Shown: in pieces, positions 38,292 through 46,831 of the stretch | Layout: each line of letters starts with the position of its first letter | How positions within the stretch are numbered: position 1 is the first letter of the stretch | Origin: a bacterium Scap17 | GTDB taxonomy: Bacteria; Pseudomonadota; Gammaproteobacteria; Pseudomonadales; Halomonadaceae | Assembly: GCA_013376735.1 (NCBI GenBank) | Contig: VINJ01000002.1 | Location: forward strand, 1-64,000 | Direction of reading: 5' to 3' | Length of the DNA stretch: 64,000 nt | Translations under genes and position numbers: made by a program | Notes under the pieces: model-generated | What the model was told of the DNA's origin: nothing | The model's input: the letters and a program-made list of their open reading frames with translations, nothing else | The model's database searches: none

Positions 38292-39382
38292 GTGTGATCT
38301 CCAGAAGTGCCGGCTAGCGGAATGAGTAAACGGAATTCGGTATGCCCGGGGCGCGAGTCACACTCGATCAGCCCCTGATGCTGGTGCAGGATGCCCTGGG
38401 CGATCGACAGCCCGAGCCCTGAGCCTTCGGCGCGCCCCGAGACCATCGGGTAGAACAGCGTCTCGCGCAGGCTCTCCGGGATGCCGGGGCCGTTGTCGAT
38501 GATCGCCAGCTCGCACACCAGTCGGTGGCGCTCATGGCCCAGCGTGAACTGACGACGAGCGCGGGTCCGCAGCGTGATCTCCCAGGGCGCCTCTTCGCCC
38601 TCGTGCGTATCCGGACGGGGCTGCTCGTTGAGCGCCTGGGTGGCGTTGCGTGCGATGTTGAGTACCGCCTGGATCAGCTGGCCTTCGTCGCCGATCACCT
38701 CCGGCAAGCTCGGGTCATAGTCGGCCGTCAGCTTGATGTGATGCCCTTCCGCCGCCAGCAGGGAGCGCACCCGCTCGGTCACCGAGTGGATGTTGACCGG
38801 TGACTGCAGCGGTGGCCGGTTCGGCCCCAGCATGCGGTCGACCAGATCCCGCAGGCGGTCCACCTCCTCGATGATGATGCGCGTGAATTCCACCATCTGC
38901 GGTTCGGGCAGGTCACGCTCGAGGAGCTGGGCAGCGCCACGAATGCCGCCGAGCGGGTTCTTGACCTCATGCGCCAGCCCGCGTGTCAGCACCTTGACCG
39001 CCTCCTGGCGGGCGATCAGCGCTTCTTCGCGCGAGATCTGCATCAGGCGGTCACGCGGTTCTATCTCGACCAGCAGTTCATTGGCGCTGATGGGCGTCGC
39101 GGTGAAATCCACCGTCAGCGCTTCATTGGCTGCGTTGATGATCTCGGCCTCACGCTGGGTGTAGGGATGCTGTTCCTCCAGCGCCTTGCGCAGCACATTG
39201 ACCAGGGTGTCATCCAACCCCGGCATGTTGTCGGGCGTACTGCCCTTCACGCGCACCAGACTCACCGCCAGCAACGTCTCCGCGGCGGGATTCATCCAGA
39301 CCATCTGCAGTTGTGAGTCCAGCACCACCACGGCAGTGTTGAGGTGTTCGAGCAGTCGTTGATGCATGGGTTTGTTCGCCAT
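38288..39382 (-). CDS. ntrB: Nitrogen sensor kinase NtrB
   Basis: 364 aa from the ATG at 39382. Soluble kinase with an N-terminal PAS domain (LLEHLNTAVVVLDSQLQMVWMN), phospho-His 138 in RGLAHEVKNPLGGIRGAAQLL (the NtrB H-box) and an ATPase domain ending DNGPGIPESL...GSGLGLSIAQGILHQHQG. Phosphorylates or dephosphorylates NtrC under PII control. An in-frame upstream extension to 39574 would cover the NtrC-type site and is rejected. Confidence 0.96.
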
Positions 39383-39483
39383 CTGCAGTACGTCTCCCTG
39401 TTCTGCAATAACCGCGCCAGTCTGGTGCAGGCACCGAAAACACGGCGTCCGATGCTGTGCAACCATTTCTGGCCCCTCATATT

Positions 39484-39500
39484 GGCACCAAAATGGTGCA
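39484..39500. promoter_or_regulatory. NtrC-type binding site upstream of ntrB
   Basis: 17 bp that on the minus strand reads TGCACCATTTTGGTGCC, matching the TGCACCAnnnTGGTGCA consensus at all but the last base. It lies about 100 nt upstream of ntrB, as expected for NtrC autoregulation of ntrBC. Confidence 0.8.
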
Positions 39501-39575
39501 GGCGAGAAATCGCGCTCGAGCTCGTGTTGCTTCACTCCGCCATCAGGCAACCCGATATCGACTGGCCCAGACACG

Positions 39576-39597
39576 AAAAAGCCGCCCGAGGGCGGCC
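39576..39597 (-). terminator. Terminator of the DUF4124 gene
   Basis: Stem GCCGCC / GGCGGC with CGAG loop, ending in a T5 run on the minus strand. It lies between the DUF4124 gene and ntrB. Confidence 0.8.
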
Positions 39598-39645
39598 TGT
39601 CAGCGAAGGTGAAACGCGCGATGAAAGAAGGCCGCCCAGACGCTG

Positions 39646-40332
39646 CTAGCCTCCGCCAGCATTGGCAGGATTGTTCGGGTTACGAGGCAGATTGACGCTG
39701 GCGCGTTGCACATAGACCACCTTCGGCTCGCTGGTCTGGCGTACGCGACCGGTGGAATCCAGCAACTCCGCCTGGATGACATGCTTGCCACGCTCCAACG
39801 CCGGCACCATGAAGACGGTACTGTGCATGGCGGATTGAGACGGCGCGCCATCCACGGTCACGCGCACCTTGTCTTCCGGACGCAGCTTGGGCTCGATCCC
39901 CAGGCGTACCGCCAGATTGCCCGCCTGTCCGGTCTGCAGCGTTTCCTCGTTGGACGGGCTCTGGATGGTGAAGGTGGTATAGCCACGGAAAGCCACATCC
40001 ACCGCAGGCGCCCGGGTGCTCTCGCTGGATGAGGAAGAACTCACGCGCGACGGCGTGCTGCGCCGCGGCGGCAGGGATTCCGTCGATGGCACCACGCTGA
40101 GCGGCGTCAGCTGCACCTTGCTGCCGCCCGCAGGCTGATCACTGAAGACCACGTTGCCATTGGCATCGACGTGGCGATAGACCTGAGCCGCCTGAAGATC
40201 GAACGACAGGCTCGTCAGCATCAGCGTCGCTGCCAGCAGCAGGCACTGCAGTGGCTCGGGGCGCGCTGCTGGCAGTGCACGCGAGTCAGTCGCGGGGTTC
40301 GCGACGCGCAGGGAGGATACGAAGGGCCACAT
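39646..40332 (-). CDS. DUF4124-domain secreted protein
   Basis: 228 aa from the ATG at 40332 (AGGA 8 nt upstream; the alternative ATG at 40356 has none). A long N-terminal signal or anchor segment (LLLAATLMLTSLSF..QAA) precedes QVYRHVDANGNVVFSDQPA, the DUF4124 motif. A Ser-rich linker and a C-terminal beta-domain follow (FTIQSPSNEET, LRPEDKVRVTVDG). DUF4124 proteins are often encoded next to glnA/ntrBC in gammaproteobacteria. Their function is unknown. Confidence 0.85.
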   Translation of the reverse strand: MWPFVSSLRVANPATDSRALPAARPEPLQCLLLAATLMLTSLSFDLQAAQVYRHVDANGNVVFSDQPAGGSKVQLTPLSVVPSTESLPPRRSTPSRVSSSSSSESTRAPAVDVAFRGYTTFTIQSPSNEETLQTGQAGNLAVRLGIEPKLRPEDKVRVTVDGAPSQSAMHSTVFMVPALERGKHVIQAELLDSTGRVRQTSEPKVVYVQRASVNLPRNPNNPANAGGG

Positions 40333-40763
40333 CCGAAGATTCCTGAAGAGAGTCATGGGAGGCCAGAAGCCGCAGGCAGCTCCAGCGGGATTGGGTCTAT
40401 CGGCAGGCGATCCTGCTGCCTGTTGACAAGGCTAACAAGTTACAAAGCTTACCGCGTTGATGCCAGCATTTGGGGCCCTCGACAAGACGCCTGTGGGCAT
40501 TGACTGTCACGCAAGGCTACCACCGCGCCCTGCAGGTCTGTCAGCAGCATTGCCGATATCAGGCAAAAGGATCAGAGCAAAGAGCCAGAACGAAAAACAG
40601 GGCCACACCTGTCGGTATGGCCCTGCTGTCGTCATCGTCGTGGGCTTGCCTCCACCTGGAAGGCACTCCGCCAGATGGCGTGGCTAGCGAATGACTGCCT
40701 CAACCTCTGCAGCGCCTGGGCGTTGCTGTACTTGGGCGTTGCAGTGCTTAGGCGTTGCAGTGC
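40333..40763. other. Intergenic region downstream of glnA
   Basis: 431 nt. It contains the glnA terminator (40593-40625) and 16-bp repeats touching the glnA stop. The promoter of the DUF4124 gene was not resolved. No gene seen. Confidence 0.65.
40593..40625 (-). terminator. glnA terminator
   Basis: Stem CAGGGCCA / TGGCCCTG with a T5 run in the minus-strand direction, about 140 nt beyond the glnA stop. Confidence 0.8.
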
Positions 40764-40775
40764 TTAGACGCTGTA
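40720..40775. repeat. 16-bp tandem repeat at the glnA 3' end
   Basis: Three units like GCGTTGCAGTGCTTAG (40720-40735, 40736-40751, 40752-40767). The last carries the glnA TAA (40766-40764) and resembles the final glnA codons. A second TAA lies at offset 16. Confidence 0.9.
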
Positions 40776-42170
40776 GTACATGTCGAATTCGAGCGGGTGA
40801 GTCGCCATGCGCAGGCGCTGGACGTCTTCGCCCTTCAGCTCGAGATAGGCATCGATCATGTCGTCTGTGAAGACGCCGCCCTGGGTCAGGAACTCACGAT
40901 CGCCGTCAAGCGCGGTCAGGGCCTGTTCGAGGCTCTCGGCCACAGTCGGGATGGACTTGGCTTCTTCGGCCGGCAGGTCGTAGAGGTTCTTGTCCATCGC
41001 GTCACCCGGGTGGATCTTGTTCTTGATACCGTCGATACCGGCCATCAGCATCGCGGAGAACGCCAGGTACGGGTTGGCCGTCGGATCCGGGAAACGCGCC
41101 TCGACACGCTTGCCTTTCGGGCTGGCAGTGTACGGAATGCGGATGGAAGCGGAACGGTTGCGGGCAGAGTAGGCCAGCATGACCGGCGCTTCGAAGCCCG
41201 GCACCAGACGCTTGTAGGAGTTGGTGGACGCATTGGTGAAGGCGTTCAGGGCACGAGCGTGCTTGATGATGCCGCCAATGTAGTAGAGAGCCATTTCGGA
41301 CAGACCCGCGTACTCGTCACCGGCGAACTGGTTGTCGCCATCCTTCCAGAAGGACTGGTGAACGTGCATGCCTGAACCGTTGTCCCCGACCAGCGGCTTG
41401 GGCATGAAGGTCGCGGACTTGCCGTAGGCGTGAGCCACGTTGTGGATCACGTACTTGAGTTCCTGAACCTCATCGGCCTTCTTGACCAGGGTATTGAACT
41501 TGACGCCAATCTCGTTCTGGCCGGCGTTCGCCACTTCGTGGTGGTGAACTTCGACTTCCTGACCGATGGCTTCCAGGGTGTTGCACATGGCAGCACGGAT
41601 ATCGTGGAAGCTGTCGATCGGCGGGACCGGGAAGTAGCCGCCCTTCAGACGCGGACGGTGACCCAGGTTGCCGCCTTCCGGCGTGGAATCGGTCGCCCAG
41701 GCACCTTCTTCGGAAGAGATCTTGAACATGGAACCGTTCATCTCGTTCTTCCAGTGCACTTCGTCGAAGATGAAGAATTCCGGCTCCGGACCGAAGAAGG
41801 CGGTGTCGCCCAGACCGGTAGACTTCAGGTATTCCTCGGCGCGCTTGGCGACGGAGCGCGGATCGCGCTCATAGCCCTGCATGGTGGCCGGCTCGATGAC
41901 GTCGCAGCGCAGCACCAGGGTAGTGTCTTCGGTGAACGGGTCGAGGAAGGCAGTGCCGTCGTCCGGCATCAGGATCATGTCGGATTCGTTGATGCCCTTC
42001 CAACCTTCGATGGAGGAACCATCGAACATCTGGCCGTTCTCGAAGAATTCCTCATCCACTGCACGCGCCGGGATGGAGACGTGCTGCTCCTTGCCCTTGG
42101 TGTCGGTGAAGCGCAGATCAACCCACTTGACTTCGTGTTCTTCAATCAGGGCAAGTGTCTTCTCAGCCAT
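40764..42170 (-). CDS. glnA: Glutamine synthetase type I
   Basis: 468 aa, the E. coli length. Forms glutamine from glutamate, ammonia and ATP. Motifs are [29 protein letters not shown] (metal Glu), [14 protein letters not shown], and [11 protein letters not shown]. The adenylylation Tyr is present in NLYDLPAEE, so GlnE control is expected. Upstream lie a sigma54 promoter and an NtrC site. The stop is embedded in a 16-bp repeat. Confidence 0.98.
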   Translation of the reverse strand: MAEKTLALIEEHEVKWVDLRFTDTKGKEQHVSIPARAVDEEFFENGQMFDGSSIEGWKGINESDMILMPDDGTAFLDPFTEDTTLVLRCDVIEPATMQGYERDPRSVAKRAEEYLKSTGLGDTAFFGPEPEFFIFDEVHWKNEMNGSMFKISSEEGAWATDSTPEGGNLGHRPRLKGGYFPVPPIDSFHDIRAAMCNTLEAIGQEVEVHHHEVANAGQNEIGVKFNTLVKKADEVQELKYVIHNVAHAYGKSATFMPKPLVGDNGSGMHVHQSFWKDGDNQFAGDEYAGLSEMALYYIGGIIKHARALNAFTNASTNSYKRLVPGFEAPVMLAYSARNRSASIRIPYTASPKGKRVEARFPDPTANPYLAFSAMLMAGIDGIKNKIHPGDAMDKNLYDLPAEEAKSIPTVAESLEQALTALDGDREFLTQGGVFTDDMIDAYLELKGEDVQRLRMATHPLEFDMYYSV

Positions 42171-42306
42171 GGTAATTCTCCGATGGAGCCGGCGGCTCTG
42201 GTTACAGTTGGTGTCAGCGTTGTCTGGGGTTATTGCTCTATTTTGTAAGCCTTTTCTCTCATGGTCGGCGTCGTTATGCCAGCCATCAGACAGGATGCTC
42301 TAACAA

Positions 42307-42322
42307 TGCAGTGAGCGTGCCA
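42307..42322 (-). promoter_or_regulatory. glnA sigma54 promoter
   Basis: The minus strand reads TGGCACGCTCACTGCA, with GG (-24) and GC (-12) at the correct 10-nt spacing of the TGGCACn5TTGCA consensus. The predicted start lies about 125 nt before the glnA ATG. Confidence 0.82.
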
Positions 42323-42494
42323 GAATGGCGCACGCCGCATCGTCGATTTCAGTAAGCTAATGAATATGCTAAAAAAAAACATCACCATCTTCATGCATAC
42401 AGCACGAAAACCCGACCAAGGATGGGCCGACAAGGTGCAAAAATTCTTGCCGCGCAGTGCAGATTCATCATTTGGGTGCACCAAAAAACGTCAT

Positions 42495-42511
42495 TGCTCC
42501 ACATTGGTGCA
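42495..42511. promoter_or_regulatory. NtrC-type enhancer site for glnA
   Basis: TGCTCCACATTGGTGCA differs from TGCACCAnnnTGGTGCA at one position. It sits about 180 nt upstream of the sigma54 promoter, an enhancer distance. Further half-sites (GGTGCA) occur near 42434 and 42475. Confidence 0.75.
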
Positions 42512-42812
42512 AAATACTGGATCTCAAGTATTTCTCCGCTCACACCCGATGATCACGTCAGCATCAGATTGCGGTCATTTCTTCCTTTCCTCCTGATGTT
42601 GGCCTCGACTCACAAGTTTTTTTCATGCGCGACAGGGGGGCGGAAAAGACTTGAGAGACAATCATTTGGGCACTTCAGACCAATTGAAGGCACTCGCTGA
42701 CTCGCCTCGTGAATGCACGATGCTGGCAGGAGGCATGCCATGCCCCCTATAATGCGCCCCAAATCACAAGCGCCCGGTACGCGAGCGCCCATTTTCCGCA
42801 CAGGTTCCCGTC

Positions 42813-44621
42813 GTGATCGAGAAACTTCGCAACATAGCCATCATCGCCCACGTTGACCACGGTAAAACTACCCTGGTCGACAAGCTCCTGAGTCAGTCTG
42901 GCACCCTGGACCGCAAGGCCGAGGGTCAGGAACGCATCATGGATTCCAACGACCAGGAAAAAGAGCGCGGCATCACCATTCTCGCGAAGAACACCGCGAT
43001 CCAGTGGAACGACTACCACATCAACATCGTGGATACCCCCGGGCACGCTGACTTCGGTGGCGAAGTCGAGCGCGTGATGTCCATGGTCGATTCCGTACTG
43101 CTGCTGGTCGATGCCGTCGATGGCCCGATGCCGCAGACGCGCTTCGTGACCCAGAAGGCATTCGCCCAGGGCCTGAAGCCGATCGTCGTCGTCAACAAGA
43201 TCGACCGTCCGGGCTCTCGTCCTGACTGGGTCGTTGACCAGATCTTCGATCTGTTCGACAACCTGGGCGCGACTGACGAGCAGCTCGACTTCCCGATCAT
43301 CTACTGCTCTGCCCTCAACGGCATTGCCGGTATGGACCCGGAAGACCTGAAAGACACCATGGACCCGATGTTCCAGTCCATCGTCGACATCGTCGAGCCG
43401 CCGAAGGTCGAGCTGGACGGTCCGTTCCAGATGCAGATCTCCGCACTGGACTACAACAGCTACGTCGGCGTCATCGGTCTGGGCCGCATCAAGCGCGGCG
43501 CCGTCAGCCCGGGTCAGCAGGTGTCCATCATCACCAAGGAAGGCGCTGTCCGTAAGGGCAAGATCGGCCAGGTCATGACTCACATGGGTCTGGACCGCGT
43601 GCAGACCGACAAGGCGACTGCCGGCGATATCGTCTGCATCACCGGTATCGAGAACCTCGCGATCTCCGACACCATCTGCGACACCGCCACTGTCGAGGCG
43701 CTGCCGCCGCTGACCGTCGATGAGCCGACCGTCTCCATGACCTTCCAGGTCAATGACTCTCCGTTCGCCGGTCAGGACGGCAAGTTCGTCACCAGCCGCA
43801 ACATCCGTGAGCGTCTGGATCAGGAACTGATCCACAACGTCGCACTGCGCGTCGAACAGGGCGAGACGCCGGAGAAATTCGTCGTCTCCGGTCGTGGTGA
43901 GCTTCACCTCTCCGTTCTCATCGAATCCATGCGTCGTGAAGGCTTCGAGCTGGCCGTGGGTCGTCCGGAAGTCATCATCAAGGAAATCGACGGCAAGAAG
44001 CAGGAGCCGTACGAAGAAGTCATCATCGACTGTGAAGAGCAGCACCAGGGCTCCATCATGGAAGAGCTGGGCTACCGCAAGGGCGAGCTGACCAACATGA
44101 ACCCGGATGGCAAGGGTCGTGTGCGTCTGGACTTCATCATCCCGTCTCGCGGTCTGATCGGCTTCCGTGGCCAGTTCCTGACCCTGACCTCCGGTACCGG
44201 TATTTTGACCAGCCGCTTCGATCACTACGGTGACCTGAAGGAAGGCGCAGGCGTCGAGCGCCGCAACGGCGTCATGATCTCCATGGTGCCGGGCAAGGCG
44301 CTGTCCTACGCCCTGTACACCCTGCAGGAACGTGGCAAGCTGATCATCGGTCACGGTACCGAAGTCTATGAAGGCATGCTGGTCGGTATTCACAACCGTG
44401 CCAATGACCTGGTCGTGAACCCGACCAAGGCCAAGAAGCTCGATAACATGCGTTCTACCGGCAACGATGAAAACATCGTGCTGACGCCGCCGATTCGCTT
44501 CACCCTGGAACAGGCGATCGAGTTCCTGGATTCCGATGAGCTGGTAGAAGTCACTCCGCAGCACATCCGTATCCGCAAGAAGTACCTGAAAGAGAACGAG
44601 CGCAAGCGCGCCAGCAAGTAA
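42813..44621 (+). CDS. typA: Ribosome-associated GTPase TypA/BipA
   Basis: 602 aa translational GTPase. G motifs are [12 protein letters not shown] (G1), RGITI (G2), [10 protein letters not shown] (G3) and NKIDRPG (G4). C-terminal BipA-specific segments include [20 protein letters not shown]. It begins with GTG at 42813 in [11 protein letters not shown]. Assists 50S assembly and stress or low-temperature growth. A perfect 24-bp hairpin terminator follows. Confidence 0.97.
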   Translation: MIEKLRNIAIIAHVDHGKTTLVDKLLSQSGTLDRKAEGQERIMDSNDQEKERGITILAKNTAIQWNDYHINIVDTPGHADFGGEVERVMSMVDSVLLLVDAVDGPMPQTRFVTQKAFAQGLKPIVVVNKIDRPGSRPDWVVDQIFDLFDNLGATDEQLDFPIIYCSALNGIAGMDPEDLKDTMDPMFQSIVDIVEPPKVELDGPFQMQISALDYNSYVGVIGLGRIKRGAVSPGQQVSIITKEGAVRKGKIGQVMTHMGLDRVQTDKATAGDIVCITGIENLAISDTICDTATVEALPPLTVDEPTVSMTFQVNDSPFAGQDGKFVTSRNIRERLDQELIHNVALRVEQGETPEKFVVSGRGELHLSVLIESMRREGFELAVGRPEVIIKEIDGKKQEPYEEVIIDCEEQHQGSIMEELGYRKGELTNMNPDGKGRVRLDFIIPSRGLIGFRGQFLTLTSGTGILTSRFDHYGDLKEGAGVERRNGVMISMVPGKALSYALYTLQERGKLIIGHGTEVYEGMLVGIHNRANDLVVNPTKAKKLDNMRSTGNDENIVLTPPIRFTLEQAIEFLDSDELVEVTPQHIRIRKKYLKENERKRASK

Positions 44622-44661
44622 GCTGGCCCAGCCCGCCCCCTGTCTGATGTCAGGGGGCATC

Positions 44662-44714
44662 GTGCTCAAACGCAAAAGACCCGCCAACTCGGCGGGTCTT
44701 TTGCGTTTGAGCAC
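44662..44714. terminator. Perfect 24-bp stem terminator after typA
   Basis: The arms 44662-44685 and 44691-44714 are exact reverse complements (outer GTGCTCAAACGC, inner GACCCGCC) with an AACTC loop. A/T runs inside the arms give bidirectional function. Confidence 0.95.
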
Positions 44715-45271
44715 TTTTCGTTGTTGCCGTAAAGGGCTGCATGACTACCTCTCTAATACTTGTGAATGTCATTGCAGAAAGTGCGTCGCTATTAGGGCTC
44801 GCAGAATAAGGCAACTTTGCGCGATACCTTGGCCTGAGGCATCTCTAACACTTAAATGAGGGTTATATGAGGCATATTAGTGTTGTGCATATAGCGTCTT
44901 CATTCAGAGCATGCCACTCGCGGCCAACGCCCCTGCGCAACGTCATGCCTTGATCTATTGATAGCGCGCAATCACACGACACCGAGCAAGGATAAATCGT
45001 CGAATTATGATGATGCGTCGCGTTTGAACGACGCAAAAACGAGACGTCGATGCGCAGTCACTAGGGTCAACGCAACGGAGCAGGTATCTTCTGCCGGAGT
45101 CTTCTTCATGCATATCCTGCAGTTAACGAAGGCTTGTTCGCCACACGCCACCCGGAGCAGGGTCCTCTTACCGATCCTCGTGAGCACTCGCCATGTGTCG
45201 CCATTGCCAAGCCAGATGTGTGCAATGCGTCACGAATACGCTCCAGAAGACCCGTATGAAAGGATTCAGCA
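44715..45271. other. A+T-rich gap upstream of the WYL regulator
   Basis: 557 nt without a recognisable gene. It is visibly richer in A+T than flanking genes, especially 44730-45010. Short frames here (60-105 codons) have no convincing start or family. It may hold the regulator's promoter and decayed sequence. Confidence 0.6.
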
Positions 45272-46162
45272 ATGAGCATCAAGCAACGCCTCGAAGTCCT
45301 GCCATGGGACACGCTGGCGCGTTACCGCCTGATCGAGATCATCGCCTTGTGGGAGGGGCGAGTCACTTCGCGTCATCTGGGCAACGCCTTCGGTATCGCC
45401 AGGCAGCAAGCCTCGCGCGTCATGAAGACCTACCGCGAGACGGTCGCCGAGAACAATCTCGAGTATGACCCCGTCATCAAGGGCTACCGTCCGTCGGCGA
45501 ATTTCTGCCCCATGCTGACGCGGGGTGAGGTCGATGAATACCTGCAATTGCTTGGCAATCACGACAATCTGAATCCACATTTCACCGGGCTGGGGCTAGG
45601 CCAGGCAAATACCGAGGCCCTGCGTCTGCCGTCGCGCAGCGCCAGCCCGCCGGTGGTCAGAGCCTTGATCGAAGCCGCCAGTCAGGGCGCGCGTCTCGAG
45701 GTGACCTACGCCTCTCTCAACTCTCCCCAGGGAGAGGAGCGCATCCTGTGCCCACATACGCTGGTCTACGCCGCCGGCCGCTGGCATGTGCGCGCCTTCT
45801 GCGAGAAGAACCGCGCTTTTCGCGACTTCGTGCTGTCTCGATTCCGCGCGGTGCCGGAGCTGTTCGGTGAAGCCCTCGAGGGCAGCCAGCGCGAGTGCGA
45901 TGAAGGCTGGGAGACGCGCGTCACCTTGAAACTGGGCGCCGACCCGCGCCTGACACCCGCCGAGCGCGGCCTGATAGAGCAGGACCACGGCATGGTGGAT
46001 GGCGAGCTGCACCTGCCGACACGCGGCGCTTTGGTGCAGTACGTCCTGCGTGAACTTGGCATCAATCCGGACCATCTGGAAGAGTCTCCGCGCGCCCAGC
46101 AGCTGGTCGTGCTCAATCGCGACGAGATCACTGACTGGCTGTTCGTCAGCTCCAGCGCCTGA
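45272..46162 (+). CDS. WYL-domain transcriptional regulator, BrxR/CapW-like
   Basis: 296 aa. The N-terminal winged helix (about 12-90) reads RYRLIEIIALWEGRVTSRH followed by FGIARQQASRVMKTY, then NLEYDPVIKGYRP. A WYL domain follows (about 125-205), with CPHTLVYAAGRWHVRAFCEK..FRDFVLSRF. A C-terminal WCX-type dimer region completes it. This HTH-WYL-WCX order and the RYRLIE/WEGR/QAS pattern resemble BrxR and CapW repressors of BREX, CBASS and other defence islands more than YafY-type WYL proteins. No defence effector is adjacent, so it is an orphan here and its target is unknown. The subgroup call is from memory of family patterns. Confidence 0.78.
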   Translation: MSIKQRLEVLPWDTLARYRLIEIIALWEGRVTSRHLGNAFGIARQQASRVMKTYRETVAENNLEYDPVIKGYRPSANFCPMLTRGEVDEYLQLLGNHDNLNPHFTGLGLGQANTEALRLPSRSASPPVVRALIEAASQGARLEVTYASLNSPQGEERILCPHTLVYAAGRWHVRAFCEKNRAFRDFVLSRFRAVPELFGEALEGSQRECDEGWETRVTLKLGADPRLTPAERGLIEQDHGMVDGELHLPTRGALVQYVLRELGINPDHLEESPRAQQLVVLNRDEITDWLFVSSSA

Positions 46163-46327
46163 CGCGGGAGTGAGCGGGTCTGCCCCTTGCTCTTTCCTGG
46201 CTCTCCCAATGCCCGACCACTGTCCAGCCATGGCCCAGTCATAGCCCTCGCGCTGACCTCAAGTTGCCTGAATGGACTATCCATCGCCGAGCGAAGTTTA
46301 TATGATGACTTCTGCACACAGTCCTTC

Positions 46328-46355
46328 GCCCTTCCCGGCGGAGGGCTGTTTTTTT
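46328..46355 (+). terminator. Terminator upstream of rnk
   Basis: Stem GCCCTTCC / GGAGGGC with one bulge, followed by seven to eight T residues. It lies 166 nt after the WYL gene and before rnk. Confidence 0.85.
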
Positions 46356-46412
46356 GGTGTCCAGCAAGGCCTTGCTCGCAAGGGGCTGACACCACGACTG
46401 ACAGGAGGTCTC

Positions 46413-46826
46413 ATGGCCACACTTCCCTCGATCATCATCAATCGTCTGGACGCCGAACGCCTCGAGCGCCTGATTGATCGCGTTGCCGCCGCCGACCGTC
46501 AGGTGGCAGAACAGCTTGAGGACGAGCTGGAGCGCGGCGAGGTCGTCGAGCCTCACGAGGTGCCCGCCGATATCGTCAGCATGAACAGCCGCGTGGAGTT
46601 CACGGACCTGACCCGCCAGCAGACTCTGGTGCGCACGCTGGTCTATCCGCATGCGCTGCCCGGCCAGCAGGATGGCCTGTCGGTGCTGGCGCCACTGGGG
46701 GCTGCCCTGCTCGGCCTCAAGGTCGGTAGCCTCATCGAGTGGCGGCTGCCGGATGGCAGCCTGCATGAGGTGCGTATCGAGGCGCTGCATTACCAGCCGG
46801 AAAGTGCCGGCGACCTGCACCGCTGA
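46413..46826 (+). CDS. rnk: Regulator of nucleoside diphosphate kinase (GreA-fold)
   Basis: 137 aa from the ATG at 46413 with a strong AGGAGGT. An N-terminal coiled-coil-like helix (ERLERLIDRVAA) leads to the GreA/GreB C-terminal fold. The typical LVYPHALPGQQDGLSVLAPLGAALLGLKVG is present. Rnk binds RNA polymerase and affects nucleotide pools. It converges with the aldehyde dehydrogenase gene, 5 nt away. Confidence 0.9.
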   Translation: MATLPSIIINRLDAERLERLIDRVAAADRQVAEQLEDELERGEVVEPHEVPADIVSMNSRVEFTDLTRQQTLVRTLVYPHALPGQQDGLSVLAPLGAALLGLKVGSLIEWRLPDGSLHEVRIEALHYQPESAGDLHR

Positions 46827-46831
46827 AACGC

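Larger units (their letters stand above)
42171..42812. other. glnA/typA divergent regulatory region
   Basis: 642 nt with no gene. It contains the glnA sigma54 promoter (42307-42322), NtrC-type sequences (42431-42511) and, on the other side, a TATAAT (42748-42753) followed by a GC-rich discriminator about 60 nt upstream of typA. The region is clearly more A/T-rich than its neighbours. Confidence 0.75.

Noticed and set aside
42747-44714. A 655-codon open frame antisense to typA
   Set aside because: It is the complement of highly conserved TypA codons. GC-rich third positions leave the antisense frame open. The predicted protein has no recognisable family and spans the typA terminator.
44715-46162. 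An intact BREX or CBASS system
   Set aside because: Only the regulator-like gene is present. No PglZ, BrxC, cyclase or effector gene occurs in the window.
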